Source: Microbispora rosea subsp. aerata
GTDB taxonomy: Bacteria > Actinomycetota > Actinomycetes > Streptosporangiales > Streptosporangiaceae
DNA: 64,000 bases
Assembly (NCBI RefSeq): GCF_014647835.1
Contig: NZ_BMPY01000013.1
Location: forward strand, 1-64,000
Direction: 5' to 3'
Shown: positions 12,047-20,919 of the stretch, one piece after another
Layout: each line of letters starts with the position of its first letter
How positions within the stretch are numbered: position 1 is the first letter of the stretch
The notes under the pieces: generated by a model
What the model saw: only the letters and a program-made list of their open reading frames with translations
The model's database searches: none
Told to the model about the DNA's origin: nothing
Position numbers and translations under genes: made by a program

Positions 12047-14809
12047 TCATTTCCCCGGCTTTTGAATGTCGACTTGGACGGCCTCGACGCGGCCGACGGG
12101 TACATCGGGCTCGATCTTCCTGGCTACCCAGTCGCCCTTGCCCCACTCCCCTTCCGGCACGCGGACGGTCGGCATGTCCACCGGCCTGACGGCCTCGTCG
12201 CCCGAGTGGTTGACGACGTAGGCAAGCACGTCGTTGGGTTGCATGGCGGCAAGCCATCGAGGGTCGAAAGCCTGGCCGGTGTCCTTGGTCCCCGCTGCAC
12301 CACCGGTATGCGCATGCGCACCAGCATCGTGCGGCCCATGTGTCCCCGCGCCATGCGCGCCGGGAGCATGCGTCCCCGCACTGTGCGACCCAGGGCCATG
12401 ATGCGACCCGTGACCATGCGCACCCGCACCGTGCGAGCCGTGACCGTGTGTCCCCGCCTGGTGCGAGCCAGAACCATGCGCACCTGCATCATGCGGGCCA
12501 TGCGTGCCAGGACCGTGCGTCCCCGCACCATGCGGCCCATGTGCCCCCGCCCCATGCGCGCCGGGACCATGCGTCCCCGCGCCGTCCCTGGCTGCCGCGT
12601 TCGCTCGCGGGGCGTCGTCGCACACTCGTCCGTTCGCACCCGCCGCGCCGTCGGCTCTGTCGCTCGCACCGATCGTCCCGGTGTGGCTCGTCGCGCCATC
12701 GCCACCGGAACCCACCGTGCCCGCAGGCACCGCCGTCCCGGCTAGCTGGCTGTCACCGGCCGCCCCCACCTGAGGCAGGTAACCAGAGACCACACCGGCC
12801 GAACCAGTCACGCCAGCAGTACCCGCCGGCTGCGCAGGCACCGTCCCACCGGAACCCGCCGTGCCCGCAGGCACCACCGACCCGGCCACATGACTGTCAC
12901 CAGCCGCCGCCCCCACCTGAGGCAGATAACCAGAGACCGTACCCGTCGAACCTGTCGCACCGGCAGTACCCGCCGGCTGCGCAGGCACCGTCCCATCAGA
13001 ACCCGCCGTACCCGCAGGCACCACCGACCCAGCCACATGACTGTCACCAGCCGCCGCCCCGACCTGAGGCAGATAACCGGAGACCACACCGGTCGAACCA
13101 GTCACGCCAGCAGTACCCGCCGGCTGTGCGGGCGCGGTCCCTGTGGACACCGCAGGAGCCACACCAGCGGCCGTACCGGTGTTGGCCACAGGTTGAGCGG
13201 TCCCGGTCGCCGTACCGCTTGCGGCCGTGTCGCCCGTGTAGACGTGACCGCCGGCGCTGGCCGTCACCGTGCCGTGGCCGGTGGGAGTTCCAGTCCGCTG
13301 CGCGGTGTCCGGGTTGGCCTTCGCGTACGGATCACCGGAAAGGTTGTCTGCGGGAGTGCCGACGTAAGCGCCCATCGGATCGCCGGGCGCGAGACCCGGC
13401 TGCGGAGGCCGGTTCGCCGCCTGGTTGGTCGGCTCGGCGGGCGGCACCAGCCCGGGCGGGCCGTCCGGATGCGCGCCGGTCACGCTCACCACCCGCGCAT
13501 CCGTAGTGGGCATCTCCACCGGCTGGACGGTCTGCGGATGCATCGGGGTGCTGACGACCTTGACACCGTCGACGACAGTCACCTGCGGCCCGGCCGGGTC
13601 TCTGTCGTCCGGGTGGTCCTTGCCCGGAGTGTCGTAGATCTGAGAATCGTTCCTGCTCGTGGCAGGCTGCTCTCCCGCCGCCTTCGAATCGGCCCGCGGC
13701 ACCTGCCCAGCGTTCTGGTCCTGCCCCTGAGCGACGGGCTGCTGCTGTACGTCGGGCTGGCTCCGGCCGTCGACCACCCGATCCAGACCCGTGGGCTGAC
13801 CGGCACCTTGCACATCACCCGCCTGACCGATACCGACGGGCTGTCCCAGGCCAACGGGCTGGCCCACACCCTGCGCGTCGCCAACCGAACGATCCAAGCC
13901 AACAGGCTGACCGACACCCCGTGCATCGCCGACCACCCGATCCAGACCCGTGGGCTGACCGGCACCTTGCACATCACCCGCCTGACCGATACCGACGGGC
14001 TGTCCCAGGCCAACAGGCTGGTGAACCTGGCCGGAGCCGGCACCGGTCGCGCCCGCGTGGCCCGGGCCGCCCACGGCGCCGCCCCCTCCCGCCTGCTGCC
14101 CGGGGGGACACGCTCCCGCGCCGGTGTCACCGCCCGTACCGGCTGCCGGAGGCGTGCCCGCGTCCGCTCCTGGGCCCATACCGGCGATGTCGATCGGCTG
14201 AGCCGAAGTGTGCGTCACGGGGGGCATCTGCGGGAGAGAACCCTCGACGGTGCCGTAGGAGGGCTTGTCCGCGAGCTTCACCTCTGACGAACCGCGGCCC
14301 GCACCGCCGCCGTCCGATCGGACCACGCCGTCGCTGGCGCCCTGCACCCGGTGGGAGGTCTCGCCCTTCGGGGCCGAAGCGGAGCCACTCGACTCGTGGG
14401 TCGTCTTCCCCTCGGACTTGCCGTCCGCCTTCCCGTCACCCTTGTGATCTGGCTTGCCGTCGCCCTTATCGAGCTTGTCGCCCTGTGTAGCGGGCTTCGG
14501 CGCCGGGTCGTCGGCCGGGACGGTGATGTCTCTCTCCTGAGTGAACGAGGCACCGCTGACCGCGGGAGCCGTGCTCCGCTGTTTCTCCTGCTTTTCCAGC
14601 AGGGCGACGCGGCTGGTGACTTTCTTGACCATGGCCGTGCACTCGTCGGCGACCTTCGCCGGCCGGGTGGTCACCTGCACGGAGACGCCGGCCGTACGTG
14701 TCAACTGGGTGATCCGGGCCTCGATGCTGTCCATTTGCGTCGCGGCGTGCTGTATTTCCGACAGCATCTCGCGGACGAGCTTCGGATCCATCCCGTCGAG
14801 CTTGGCCAT
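12047..14809 (-). CDS. 920-residue repeat protein with histidine-rich region, unknown function
   Basis: The start ATG at 14809 has GGAGG 7 nt upstream. Residues 1-85 form a helical domain (begins MAKLDGMDPKLVREMLSEIQ) with a short coiled coil. Residues ~100-160 are Lys/Asp/Gly-rich. Residues ~265-350 hold Gly-Gln-Pro-Val-Gly units, ~560-710 hold a 49-residue repeat, and ~740-840 hold about 20 pentads of the form xHGxG. A conserved-looking C-terminal segment (~845-920, FDPRWLAAMQPNDVLAYVVN and then VRVPEGEWGKGDWVARKIEP) follows. No signal peptide or membrane helix is seen. The folded ends with a long flexible middle suggest a spacer or display protein, and the His pentads suggest metal or acid-sensitive binding; both are inference. 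Confidence 0.75.
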   Translation of the reverse strand: MAKLDGMDPKLVREMLSEIQHAATQMDSIEARITQLTRTAGVSVQVTTRPAKVADECTAMVKKVTSRVALLEKQEKQRSTAPAVSGASFTQERDITVPADDPAPKPATQGDKLDKGDGKPDHKGDGKADGKSEGKTTHESSGSASAPKGETSHRVQGASDGVVRSDGGGAGRGSSEVKLADKPSYGTVEGSLPQMPPVTHTSAQPIDIAGMGPGADAGTPPAAGTGGDTGAGACPPGQQAGGGGAVGGPGHAGATGAGSGQVHQPVGLGQPVGIGQAGDVQGAGQPTGLDRVVGDARGVGQPVGLDRSVGDAQGVGQPVGLGQPVGIGQAGDVQGAGQPTGLDRVVDGRSQPDVQQQPVAQGQDQNAGQVPRADSKAAGEQPATSRNDSQIYDTPGKDHPDDRDPAGPQVTVVDGVKVVSTPMHPQTVQPVEMPTTDARVVSVTGAHPDGPPGLVPPAEPTNQAANRPPQPGLAPGDPMGAYVGTPADNLSGDPYAKANPDTAQRTGTPTGHGTVTASAGGHVYTGDTAASGTATGTAQPVANTGTAAGVAPAVSTGTAPAQPAGTAGVTGSTGVVSGYLPQVGAAAGDSHVAGSVVPAGTAGSDGTVPAQPAGTAGATGSTGTVSGYLPQVGAAAGDSHVAGSVVPAGTAGSGGTVPAQPAGTAGVTGSAGVVSGYLPQVGAAGDSQLAGTAVPAGTVGSGGDGATSHTGTIGASDRADGAAGANGRVCDDAPRANAAARDGAGTHGPGAHGAGAHGPHGAGTHGPGTHGPHDAGAHGSGSHQAGTHGHGSHGAGAHGHGSHHGPGSHSAGTHAPGAHGAGTHGPHDAGAHAHTGGAAGTKDTGQAFDPRWLAAMQPNDVLAYVVNHSGDEAVRPVDMPTVRVPEGEWGKGDWVARKIEPDVPVGRVEAVQVDIQKPGK
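12290..12600 (-). repeat. Histidine-glycine pentad repeats within the 920-residue protein
   Basis: About 20 copies of a 15-bp unit encode [S/T/A]-H-G-x-G pentads with few interruptions (for example HDAGAH). The copies differ at third positions, which argues for selection on the protein rather than recent slippage. Confidence 0.85.
12770..13140 (-). repeat. 147-bp tandem repeat within the 920-residue protein
   Basis: Nearly identical units start with TGAGGCAG at 12771, 12918 and 13065, an exact 147-bp (49-codon) period. Each encodes a block with the string GYLPQVGAA followed by GDSHVAGSVVPAGTAG. About 2.5 copies are present. Confidence 0.9.
13771..14014 (-). repeat. 85-bp direct repeat within the 920-residue protein
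   Basis: An ~85-bp sequence at 13771-13855 recurs at 13930-14014, offset 159 bp. Both encode GQPVGIGQAGDVQGAGQPTG-type units. Confidence 0.85.
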
Positions 14810-14891
14810 GGGCGCGCCTCCACAGAGATATCAGCGCACTTCACGGTAGCCGGGGTGGCATCAGTAAAGAAGCCTGATAGCCAGACGGCAT

Positions 14892-14906
14892 TGATCTCCC
14901 TGATCA
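14892..14906. promoter_or_regulatory. Palindrome upstream of the 920-residue gene
   Basis: TGATC, TCCCT, GATCA forms a perfect 5+5 inverted repeat 83 bp before the start of the 920-residue gene. It may be an operator; no promoter hexamers could be fixed around it. Confidence 0.25.
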
Positions 14907-14925
14907 GAGCCCTGCCGTTGTCTCA

Positions 14926-14950
14926 CCATCCGAGACGTACGCTCGGATGG
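14926..14950 (-). terminator. Hairpin directly after tsaC
   Basis: CCATCCGAG (14926-14934) and CTCGGATGG (14942-14950) form a perfect 9-bp stem with a 7-nt loop, 4 nt beyond the tsaC stop. There is no T tract, which is common in actinobacteria. It would separate the tsaC transcript from the inserted genes downstream. Confidence 0.65.
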
Positions 14951-14953
14951 CGG

Positions 14954-15601
14954 TCACTCCTCGGTCGCGAGGTATCCGACGATGGCACGGATCTTGTCCA
15001 CGGGGATCGCCCCCTTGCGGAGCACCCGCGGCACCGCGGTGGTCAGGTCGAGGATTGTGGACGGCACGGTGTCGGCGCAGGGACCGGCGTCCAGGTAGAC
15101 GTCCACCGAGTCGCCGAGCTGCTCCTGGGCCTCGTCCACGGTGGTGGCCGGGGGGTTGCCCGCCCGGTTGGCGCTGCTGACCGCCATCGGGCCGGTCTCC
15201 TTGAGGAGGTCCAGCGCGACGGGGTGCATCGGCATGCGGACGGCCACCGTTCCCTTGGTGTCGCCGAGGTCCCACGACAGCGACCGGTTGGCCCTGAGGA
15301 CGAGCGTGAGCGGCCCGGGCCAGAAGGCGTCCACCAGGTCCTGCCCGTACGTCCCGAGGCTCTCCACGAGCGCGTTGGCGGCCCGCACGGTGCCCACGAG
15401 GACGGGCGCGGGCACGTCCCTGCCCCGGCCCTTCGCCTCCATCAGGGCGTTGACCGCGGAAGGGGTGAAGGCGTCGGCGCCGATCCCGTAGACGGTGTCG
15501 GTGGGCAGCACCACGAGCTCGCCCCGGCGCACCGCCGAGGTGGCCTCGGCCAGCCCGGTCATCCGCTCAATCTGGTCGGCACAGTCAAACCGTCGGCTCA
15601 C
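14954..15601 (-). CDS. tsaC: L-threonylcarbamoyladenylate synthase
   Basis: A 215-residue enzyme of the TsaC/Sua5/YrdC fold. It makes threonylcarbamoyl-AMP from threonine, bicarbonate and ATP, the first step of the universal t6A37 tRNA modification. The YrdC signature is present early (RRGELVVLPTDTVYGIGADA) with KGRGRDVPAPVLV and SSANRAGNPPATTV further on. It is the short TsaC form without the extra Sua5 domain. The start is a GTG. It occupies the place of Rv1301, 67 bp after prmC. Confidence 0.92.
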   Translation of the reverse strand: MSRRFDCADQIERMTGLAEATSAVRRGELVVLPTDTVYGIGADAFTPSAVNALMEAKGRGRDVPAPVLVGTVRAANALVESLGTYGQDLVDAFWPGPLTLVLRANRSLSWDLGDTKGTVAVRMPMHPVALDLLKETGPMAVSSANRAGNPPATTVDEAQEQLGDSVDVYLDAGPCADTVPSTILDLTTAVPRVLRKGAIPVDKIRAIVGYLATEE

Positions 15602-15668
15602 GACGCCATCCTTCCACGCGCCCCGCCCGGCTCGGGCGCCGCGTGGCGACCCGCCGGGGCCGTTCGGG

Positions 15669-16523
15669 TCAGTCCTGGGTCAGCCGGGCCGTGACGAAGC
15701 GGTCCCGGCCGGTCAGGTCCTGGCGCAGCCGCACGTCGCGCCAGCCCTTCTCCTCGGCGAACAGCCAGTAGACGGCGTTGCCCTGCTCGTCGGCATGCTC
15801 GACCACGGCGAACCCGCCCGGCCGCAGCAGCCGCCGCGCGGTGCGCTCGACGGCCCTCACCTCGTCCAGCCCGTCCTCCCCCGAGCCGTACAGGGCGCGC
15901 GAGGGGTCGTAGTCGCGCACCTCGGGGTCGCGCGGTATCGCCCCGGGCGGAATGTACGGCGGGTTCGAGATGACCAGATCCACCTGGCCGTTCAGCTCGG
16001 GCAGGCAGTCGGCCATGTCCTCCGGGTGCAGGGTGGTGCGGCCCTGACCGTGTTCGAGGATGTTGCGCTTGGCCCAGCCGTACGCCACGGGATCGATCTC
16101 GACGGCGTGCACCTGCGCCAGAGCGACCTCCTGCGCGATCGACAGCGCGATGGCCCCCGAGCCGGTGCCGAGGTCGACCACGATGGGCGAGGCGACGTCC
16201 ATCTCGCGCAGGCGGTCGATCGCCCAGCCGGCGACCACCTCGGTCTCCGGCCTGGGCACGAACACGCCCGGGCCCACTTCCAGGGACAGGTAGCGGAAGT
16301 AGGCCCGGCCGGTGATGTGCTGCAGGGGCTCACGCGCCTCGCGGCGGGCGATGCCCTCCCAGAACCGCGCGTCGAAGTCGGCGTCCTTGACCGTGTGCAG
16401 CATGCCGCGCGGGACGCCGTGCACAAAGGCCGCGATCTCCTCGGCGTCCGTTCGCGGTGACGGCACTCCCGCCTCGGCGAGCCGGGCGGTGGCGAGGGCG
16501 ATTTCGTCGAGCAGGAAGGTCAT
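15669..16523 (-). CDS. prmC: Release factor glutamine methyltransferase
   Basis: A 284-residue SAM-dependent enzyme that methylates the glutamine of the GGQ motif in release factors, including the product of prfA just upstream. It has an N-terminal helical substrate domain, the SAM site VVDLGTGSGAIALSIA and the catalytic NPPY (ISNPPYIPPGAIP). The prfA-prmC pairing is typical. The 143-bp gap from prfA shows no clear terminator. Confidence 0.96.
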   Translation of the reverse strand: MTFLLDEIALATARLAEAGVPSPRTDAEEIAAFVHGVPRGMLHTVKDADFDARFWEGIARREAREPLQHITGRAYFRYLSLEVGPGVFVPRPETEVVAGWAIDRLREMDVASPIVVDLGTGSGAIALSIAQEVALAQVHAVEIDPVAYGWAKRNILEHGQGRTTLHPEDMADCLPELNGQVDLVISNPPYIPPGAIPRDPEVRDYDPSRALYGSGEDGLDEVRAVERTARRLLRPGGFAVVEHADEQGNAVYWLFAEEKGWRDVRLRQDLTGRDRFVTARLTQD

Positions 16524-16666
16524 GGTCTCTTACAGCACGGTCGTCGCGGTGCGGCCCGGAGGTCGCCGGTCGTGGACGCACGGGCAACCGGAGCGGCCCG
16601 ACGTCGTTCGAGGACCCACGTCCATCACCGCTTTCTCCATCGTCCCTTCTTCGGCTCGCCGCGGGC

Positions 16667-17713
16667 TCACGAATGAGCGGCCAGCTTCTCCGCGAGTTCC
16701 GCGTCGAGCAAAGCCTGTATCACCGCGTCGAGATCGCCGTCCAGGACTTGGTCGAGGTTGTAGGCCTTGTATCCCACGCGGTGATCGGAGATGCGGTTCT
16801 CCGGGAAGTTGTAGGTGCGGATCCGCTCCGAGCGGTCGACCGTGCGGACCTGCGACTTGCGCTCGGCCATCGCCGCCGCGTCGGCCTCCTCCTGCGCCAT
16901 CGCGAGCAGCCGGGCGCGCAGGATGCGCAGCGCCGACTCCTTGTTCTGGAGCTGGCTCTTCTCGTTCTGGCAGGAGACGACGACCCCGGTCGGCAGGTGT
17001 GTGATCCGTACGGCCGAGTCTGTCGTGTTGACGCTCTGGCCGCCGGGGCCGCTGGAGCGGAACACGTCGATGCGCAGGTCGTTGGGGTCGATCTGGACGT
17101 CGACCTCCTCGGCCTCGGGATAGACGAGCACGCCGGCGGCCGAGGTGTGGATGCGGCCCTGCGACTCGGTCACCGGCACCCGCTGGACGCGGTGCACGCC
17201 GCCCTCGAACTTCAGCCGCGACCAGGCGCCCTCTTTGCCCTTGATGGCGATGGTGACGTCCTTGTAGCCGCCGAGGTCGGAGTGCTGCGCGTCGATGATC
17301 TCGGTCTTGTAACCGGCTCGTTCCGCGTACCTGAGGTACATCCGCAGGAGGTCTCCGGCGAACAGGGCCGACTCCTGGCCGCCCTCGCCCGCCTTGATCT
17401 CCATGATGACGTCCTTATCGTCGTTCGGGTCGCGCGGGACGAGAAGCCGGGTGAGCTTCTCCTCCAGGACCGGGATGCGGCTCTCCAGATCGGCCGCCTC
17501 CTCGGCGAACGCCGGGTCCTCCGCCGCCAGCTCACGCGCGGTGGCGAGGTCCTGCCGTACGCCTTCGAGCTCCCGGTGCGTCGCGACGATCGGGGTGAGC
17601 TCCGCGTAACGCTTGCCGTACGCCCTGGCCTTGCCCTGGTCTGCGTGCACGGCGGGGTCGGCGAGCCGCAGTTCCAGATCCGCGTACTCGCTCAGAATCT
17701 CGTCGAGGTTCAC
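16667..17713 (-). CDS. prfA: Peptide chain release factor 1
   Basis: A 348-residue class I release factor that reads UAA and UAG. The catalytic GGQ lies in [17 protein letters not shown] and the codon-recognition loop region is present in the middle of the chain. It starts at a GTG with AAAGGAG 6 nt upstream. Its 3' neighbour is prmC, which modifies it. A strong hairpin (17764-17808) separates it from rpmE, so it may have its own promoter in the ~60-bp gap or depend on read-through. Confidence 0.97.
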   Translation of the reverse strand: MNLDEILSEYADLELRLADPAVHADQGKARAYGKRYAELTPIVATHRELEGVRQDLATARELAAEDPAFAEEAADLESRIPVLEEKLTRLLVPRDPNDDKDVIMEIKAGEGGQESALFAGDLLRMYLRYAERAGYKTEIIDAQHSDLGGYKDVTIAIKGKEGAWSRLKFEGGVHRVQRVPVTESQGRIHTSAAGVLVYPEAEEVDVQIDPNDLRIDVFRSSGPGGQSVNTTDSAVRITHLPTGVVVSCQNEKSQLQNKESALRILRARLLAMAQEEADAAAMAERKSQVRTVDRSERIRTYNFPENRISDHRVGYKAYNLDQVLDGDLDAVIQALLDAELAEKLAAHS

Positions 17714-17763
17714 CGCACACTCCTTTGCTCAAGCTCCTCGGTAAAGGCCGTAATCACCAAGAA

Positions 17764-17808
17764 CGCCGACCCGGGGACACCCCGCGAGAGGGGCACCCCG
17801 AGCCGGCG
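17764..17808 (-). terminator. Terminator after rpmE
   Basis: A long GC-rich stem (about 19 pairs with one or two mismatches) joins 17764-17783 to 17790-17808 around a short loop, beginning 12 bp downstream of the rpmE stop. It has no T tract. Confidence 0.7.
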
Positions 17809-17819
17809 TCCTGGAGGAG

Positions 17820-18038
17820 CTACTTGCTCTGGGCCTTCTTGCCGAAGCGCGCCTCGAAGCGCGCCACCCGGCCACCGGTGTCGAGGATCTTCTGCTTGCC
17901 CGTGTAGAAGGGGTGGCAGGCGGAGCAGACGTCGGCGTGGATGACGCCGTTCTTGGCGGTGCTACGCGTGGTGAAGGAGTTGCCGCAGGTGCAGGTCACC
18001 TGGGTGACCACGTACTCCGGGTGGATGTCGGGCTTCAT
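17820..18038 (-). CDS. rpmE: 50S ribosomal protein L31, zinc-binding form
   Basis: A 72-residue ribosomal protein. Cys16, Cys18, Cys38 and Cys41 (TCTCG and CSACH) form the zinc ribbon of the C+ type. It starts with [10 protein letters not shown], typical of L31. It is preceded by a long structured leader (18039-18165) and followed by a strong terminator, so it is probably its own transcription unit under autogenous control. Confidence 0.97.
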   Translation of the reverse strand: MKPDIHPEYVVTQVTCTCGNSFTTRSTAKNGVIHADVCSACHPFYTGKQKILDTGGRVARFEARFGKKAQSK

Positions 18039-18165
18039 GTCTCAGTCCTAACGCTAGGGGCGGTCGCCGGGTCGCTCCGTCTGTCACGGCCTGCGCGCAT
18101 CGGCACACTGTGATGCGCGACGCGGGAACCGGTACCGCTGCGGTTCGGCTACCAGTGTGCCAGAT
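18039..18165 (-). promoter_or_regulatory. Candidate L31 leader RNA with pseudoknot
   Basis: In the rpmE sense, CGCGCATC (18119-18112) and GATGCGCG (18101-18094) form a perfect 8-bp hairpin whose 10-nt loop contains the complement of 18161-18153. GGCACACTG upstream can therefore pair over 9 bp with the loop CAGTGTGCC (18110-18102), making a pseudoknot. Between them GAACCG and CGGTTC (18146-18126) form another small hairpin. Autoregulatory L31 leaders are described in actinobacteria; assignment of this one to that family is inference from position and structure. Confidence 0.6.
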
Positions 18166-18562
18166 CCTCCAACCATCCCAGGCCACGGACTATTCCTCCG
18201 ATGCCGCCCGGGCGGTCGGCGGTGTCCGGGCGCTGCCCCTCGGCCATCCTCGGGCGCGGCATGGCGGCGCGGCCCGTCAGGCGTCGCCGAGACGCCGGGA
18301 GAACGCCGACGCCGGCGGGTCACGCCCAGGGCGTCGCGGCCGGCCGGCGTGCCGTGCACACCACCCTGCCGCTCGCGCAGACGCAGACACTCCGGACCCA
18401 CCCGCCAGATCCCTGCCCCACGCCGGTGAAAGGCCGACGCCCGAGAACGCCGACGCACCGCACCCGCCCACCGGCGCCCACGCCGGGAGAACGCCGACGC
18501 CCCGGGCGGCGGGGCCGTCCGGGGCGTCGCTCGAGGTTGTGAACGCGTCGGTCGGAAGCGCG
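18166..18562. repeat. rho-rpmE gap with 21-bp repeat
   Basis: No gene is recognised here. A 21-bp sequence starting CGCCGGGAGAACGCC is identical at 18293-18313 and 18481-18501. Degenerate copies lie at 18421-18441 and around 18436-18456. The rest is GC-rich and may contain the rho transcript end and the rpmE promoter, which I could not pinpoint. Confidence 0.7.
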
Positions 18563-20506
18563 TCAGTCGCGGTCGCTGCTGACCGTGGTCTTCTGCACCT
18601 GGAGCAGGAACTCGGCGTTGGACTTGGTCTCCTTCATCTTCTCGAGAAGGAGCTCCAGCGCCTGCTGCATGTCGAGGGCGTGGAGGACGCGGCGGAGCTT
18701 CCAGACGATGGACAGCTCCTCCTTGGCCATGAGGATCTCTTCCTTGCGGGTGCCGGACGCGTCCACGTCCACCGCGGGGAAGATGCGCTTGTCCGCGAGC
18801 GACCGGTTGAGCTTGAGCTCCATGTTGCCGGTGCCCTTGAACTCCTCGAAGATAACCTCGTCCATCTTGGAGCCGGTCTCGACGAGGGCCGTGGCGAGGA
18901 TCGTCAGCGAGCCGCCGTTCTCGATGTTGCGGGCGGCGCCGAAGAACCGCTTCGGCGGGTAGAGCGCGGTCGAGTCGACACCACCGGACAGGATGCGGCC
19001 GCTCGCGGGCGCCGCGAGGTTGTACGCGCGCCCGAGCCGGGTGATCGAGTCGAGCAGGACGACGACGTCGTGGCCCAGCTCCACCAGCCGCTTGGCCCGC
19101 TCGATGGCGAGCTCGGCGACGGTGGTGTGGTCCTCGGCCGGGCGGTCGAAGGTCGAGTGGATGACCTCGCCCTTGACCGACCGCTGCATGTCGGTGACCT
19201 CTTCCGGACGCTCGTCCACGAGGACGACCATCAGGTGGCACTCGGGGTTGTTGCGGGTGATCGCGTTGGCGATCGCCTGGAGCACCATGGTCTTGCCGGC
19301 CTTGGGCGGTGACACGATCAGGCCGCGCTGGCCCTTGCCGATCGGCGAGACGAGGTCGATGATCCGCGTGGTGAGGACGTTCGGCTCGGTCTCCAGGCGC
19401 AGGCGCTCCTGCGGGTAGAGCGGCGTGAGCTTGTTGAAGTCGGGCCGCTGGCGGGCCTGCTCCGGGTCCATGCCGTTGACGGTGTCGAGGCGGACGAGCG
19501 CGTTGAACTTCTCGCGCCGCTCGCCGTCCCTCGGCTGCCGGACGGCGCCGGTGATGACGTCGCCCTTGCGCAGGCCGTGGCGGCGGATCTGGGCGAGCGA
19601 GACGTAGACGTCGTTCGCGCCCGGCAGGTAGCCGCTGGTCCGCACGAAGGCGTAGTTGTCGAGGATGTCCAGGATGCCGGCGATCGGGATCAGGACGTCG
19701 TCCTCGCTGATGACCGGCTCGTTGCCCTCGAAGCGGTCACGCCCGCGACGGCCGCGCTCGCGGAAGCGGCCACGGCGCCCGCGGCCCTCCTCGCTCGGCT
19801 GCTCGCCGCCCTTCCCGTCGGCGCGGTTGTCCGTACGGCTTTCGCCGCGTCCTTCAGAGCGGTTGTCGCCGCGGCTCTGCTGGTCACGACGGCCCTGGCC
19901 GCCGTCCCCGCCGTCGGCGGCGGTGGCGCGCTGGTCGCCGCGGCCGTCACGCTCGCGCCGCTCACCACGGGTGCGGCGCTCGCGGCGCTCGCCGCGCTCC
20001 GACCGCTCGGCGCGGGTCTCGGACTGGGCGGCCTCGGCCTGCGGCTCGGCGGCGACGGCACTGGTCTGGGCGGCCTCGGCGGCCACGGCGGGCGCGGCCT
20101 CGGCCACGGGGCGCTGCTCCTCACGGGCCGCGGCGGCGGGCTCCGCCGCGGGCGCGGCGGCGGGCGCGGCCTCGGCGGCGGGCGCCGCGGCGGAGGCGGC
20201 GGCGCGGGAACGTTCCCGGCGGCCACGGGCGGGGCGCTCGGCGACCGCGGGAGCTTCGGCGGCGGCCTTCTGCTCGGCCGGGGCCTCTCCCGATCCGCCC
20301 TGCTTCTCCTGGATGGCCGCGATGAGCTGGCTCTTGCGCATCCGTCCGGTCCCCGTGATGCCGAGGCTGGTCGCCAGGGCCTGAAGCTCGGGGAGCACCA
20401 TGCCAGCCAGGCCGGTGCCGGAGCGACGTCGCGGACGGGCCGGGGCGGAAGTGGGGGTGTCGCCGGCGGCCTGGCCGTCGGAGAGGAGTTCGGTGGTGTC
20501 GCTCAA
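18563..20506 (-). CDS. rho: Transcription termination factor Rho with large insert
   Basis: A 647-residue hexameric RNA helicase that ends transcription; E. coli Rho has 419. An N-terminal Rho_N/SAP-like domain (about 30-70, with [20 protein letters not shown]) is followed by an insert of ~180 residues, first Ala/Glu and then Arg/Gly/Asp-rich. The RNA-binding domain, P-loop ([12 protein letters not shown], near residue 415) and the [14 protein letters not shown] Walker B/Q-loop region follow. The start is a TTG with AAGGA upstream. Such charged inserts are known in high-GC actinobacterial Rho proteins and increase RNA binding. Confidence 0.96.
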   Translation of the reverse strand: MSDTTELLSDGQAAGDTPTSAPARPRRRSGTGLAGMVLPELQALATSLGITGTGRMRKSQLIAAIQEKQGGSGEAPAEQKAAAEAPAVAERPARGRRERSRAAASAAAPAAEAAPAAAPAAEPAAAAREEQRPVAEAAPAVAAEAAQTSAVAAEPQAEAAQSETRAERSERGERRERRTRGERRERDGRGDQRATAADGGDGGQGRRDQQSRGDNRSEGRGESRTDNRADGKGGEQPSEEGRGRRGRFRERGRRGRDRFEGNEPVISEDDVLIPIAGILDILDNYAFVRTSGYLPGANDVYVSLAQIRRHGLRKGDVITGAVRQPRDGERREKFNALVRLDTVNGMDPEQARQRPDFNKLTPLYPQERLRLETEPNVLTTRIIDLVSPIGKGQRGLIVSPPKAGKTMVLQAIANAITRNNPECHLMVVLVDERPEEVTDMQRSVKGEVIHSTFDRPAEDHTTVAELAIERAKRLVELGHDVVVLLDSITRLGRAYNLAAPASGRILSGGVDSTALYPPKRFFGAARNIENGGSLTILATALVETGSKMDEVIFEEFKGTGNMELKLNRSLADKRIFPAVDVDASGTRKEEILMAKEELSIVWKLRRVLHALDMQQALELLLEKMKETKSNAEFLLQVQKTTVSSDRD

Positions 20507-20919
20507 CTAAGGGTCCTTCCCAGGGGTCGGGCGCCAGAATCGTGCGTCCAGGCGTCCCGGTGATGCGACCCGGCGGGACAGACCGGGTCGGGCTTCGCGA
20601 ATCTCATGTGTCGACGACCCTCGGGATTCGCGAGCGGTAGGTGCCCGGGGGCGATCCCCCGGATTGCCGCCACCGACCAGATGTCTTGGTGGTCCGAACG
20701 CGCATGTCTCCGAGAACGCCACCTCCGGCCATACCACCCGAGGGTGTGACGACTGGAGGAAACGGTTTCGGGGAAATCGCCCTGCCCGCGTCGAAGGACG
20801 CGAGGCGAAGTGCAGCGATGTGCGAATGACAAGCACGCACCCAACACGGGGGCACCTGGTGCGGCTATCAGCCTAACATCACCAGCGCGCACAGCTATTC
20901 CCTGAAGGTCGAAGAAGCA
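20507..20919 (-). promoter_or_regulatory. Long rho upstream region with hairpins
   Basis: A 413-bp gap lies between thrB and rho with no recognisable gene. It holds a perfect 9-bp inverted repeat (20595-20603 with 20625-20633, arm TCGCGAATC) and a second hairpin CCGGGGG/CCCCCGG at 20645-20662. Rho is autoregulated by attenuation in its leader in several bacteria, so these may be leader elements; this is inference. Confidence 0.45.
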
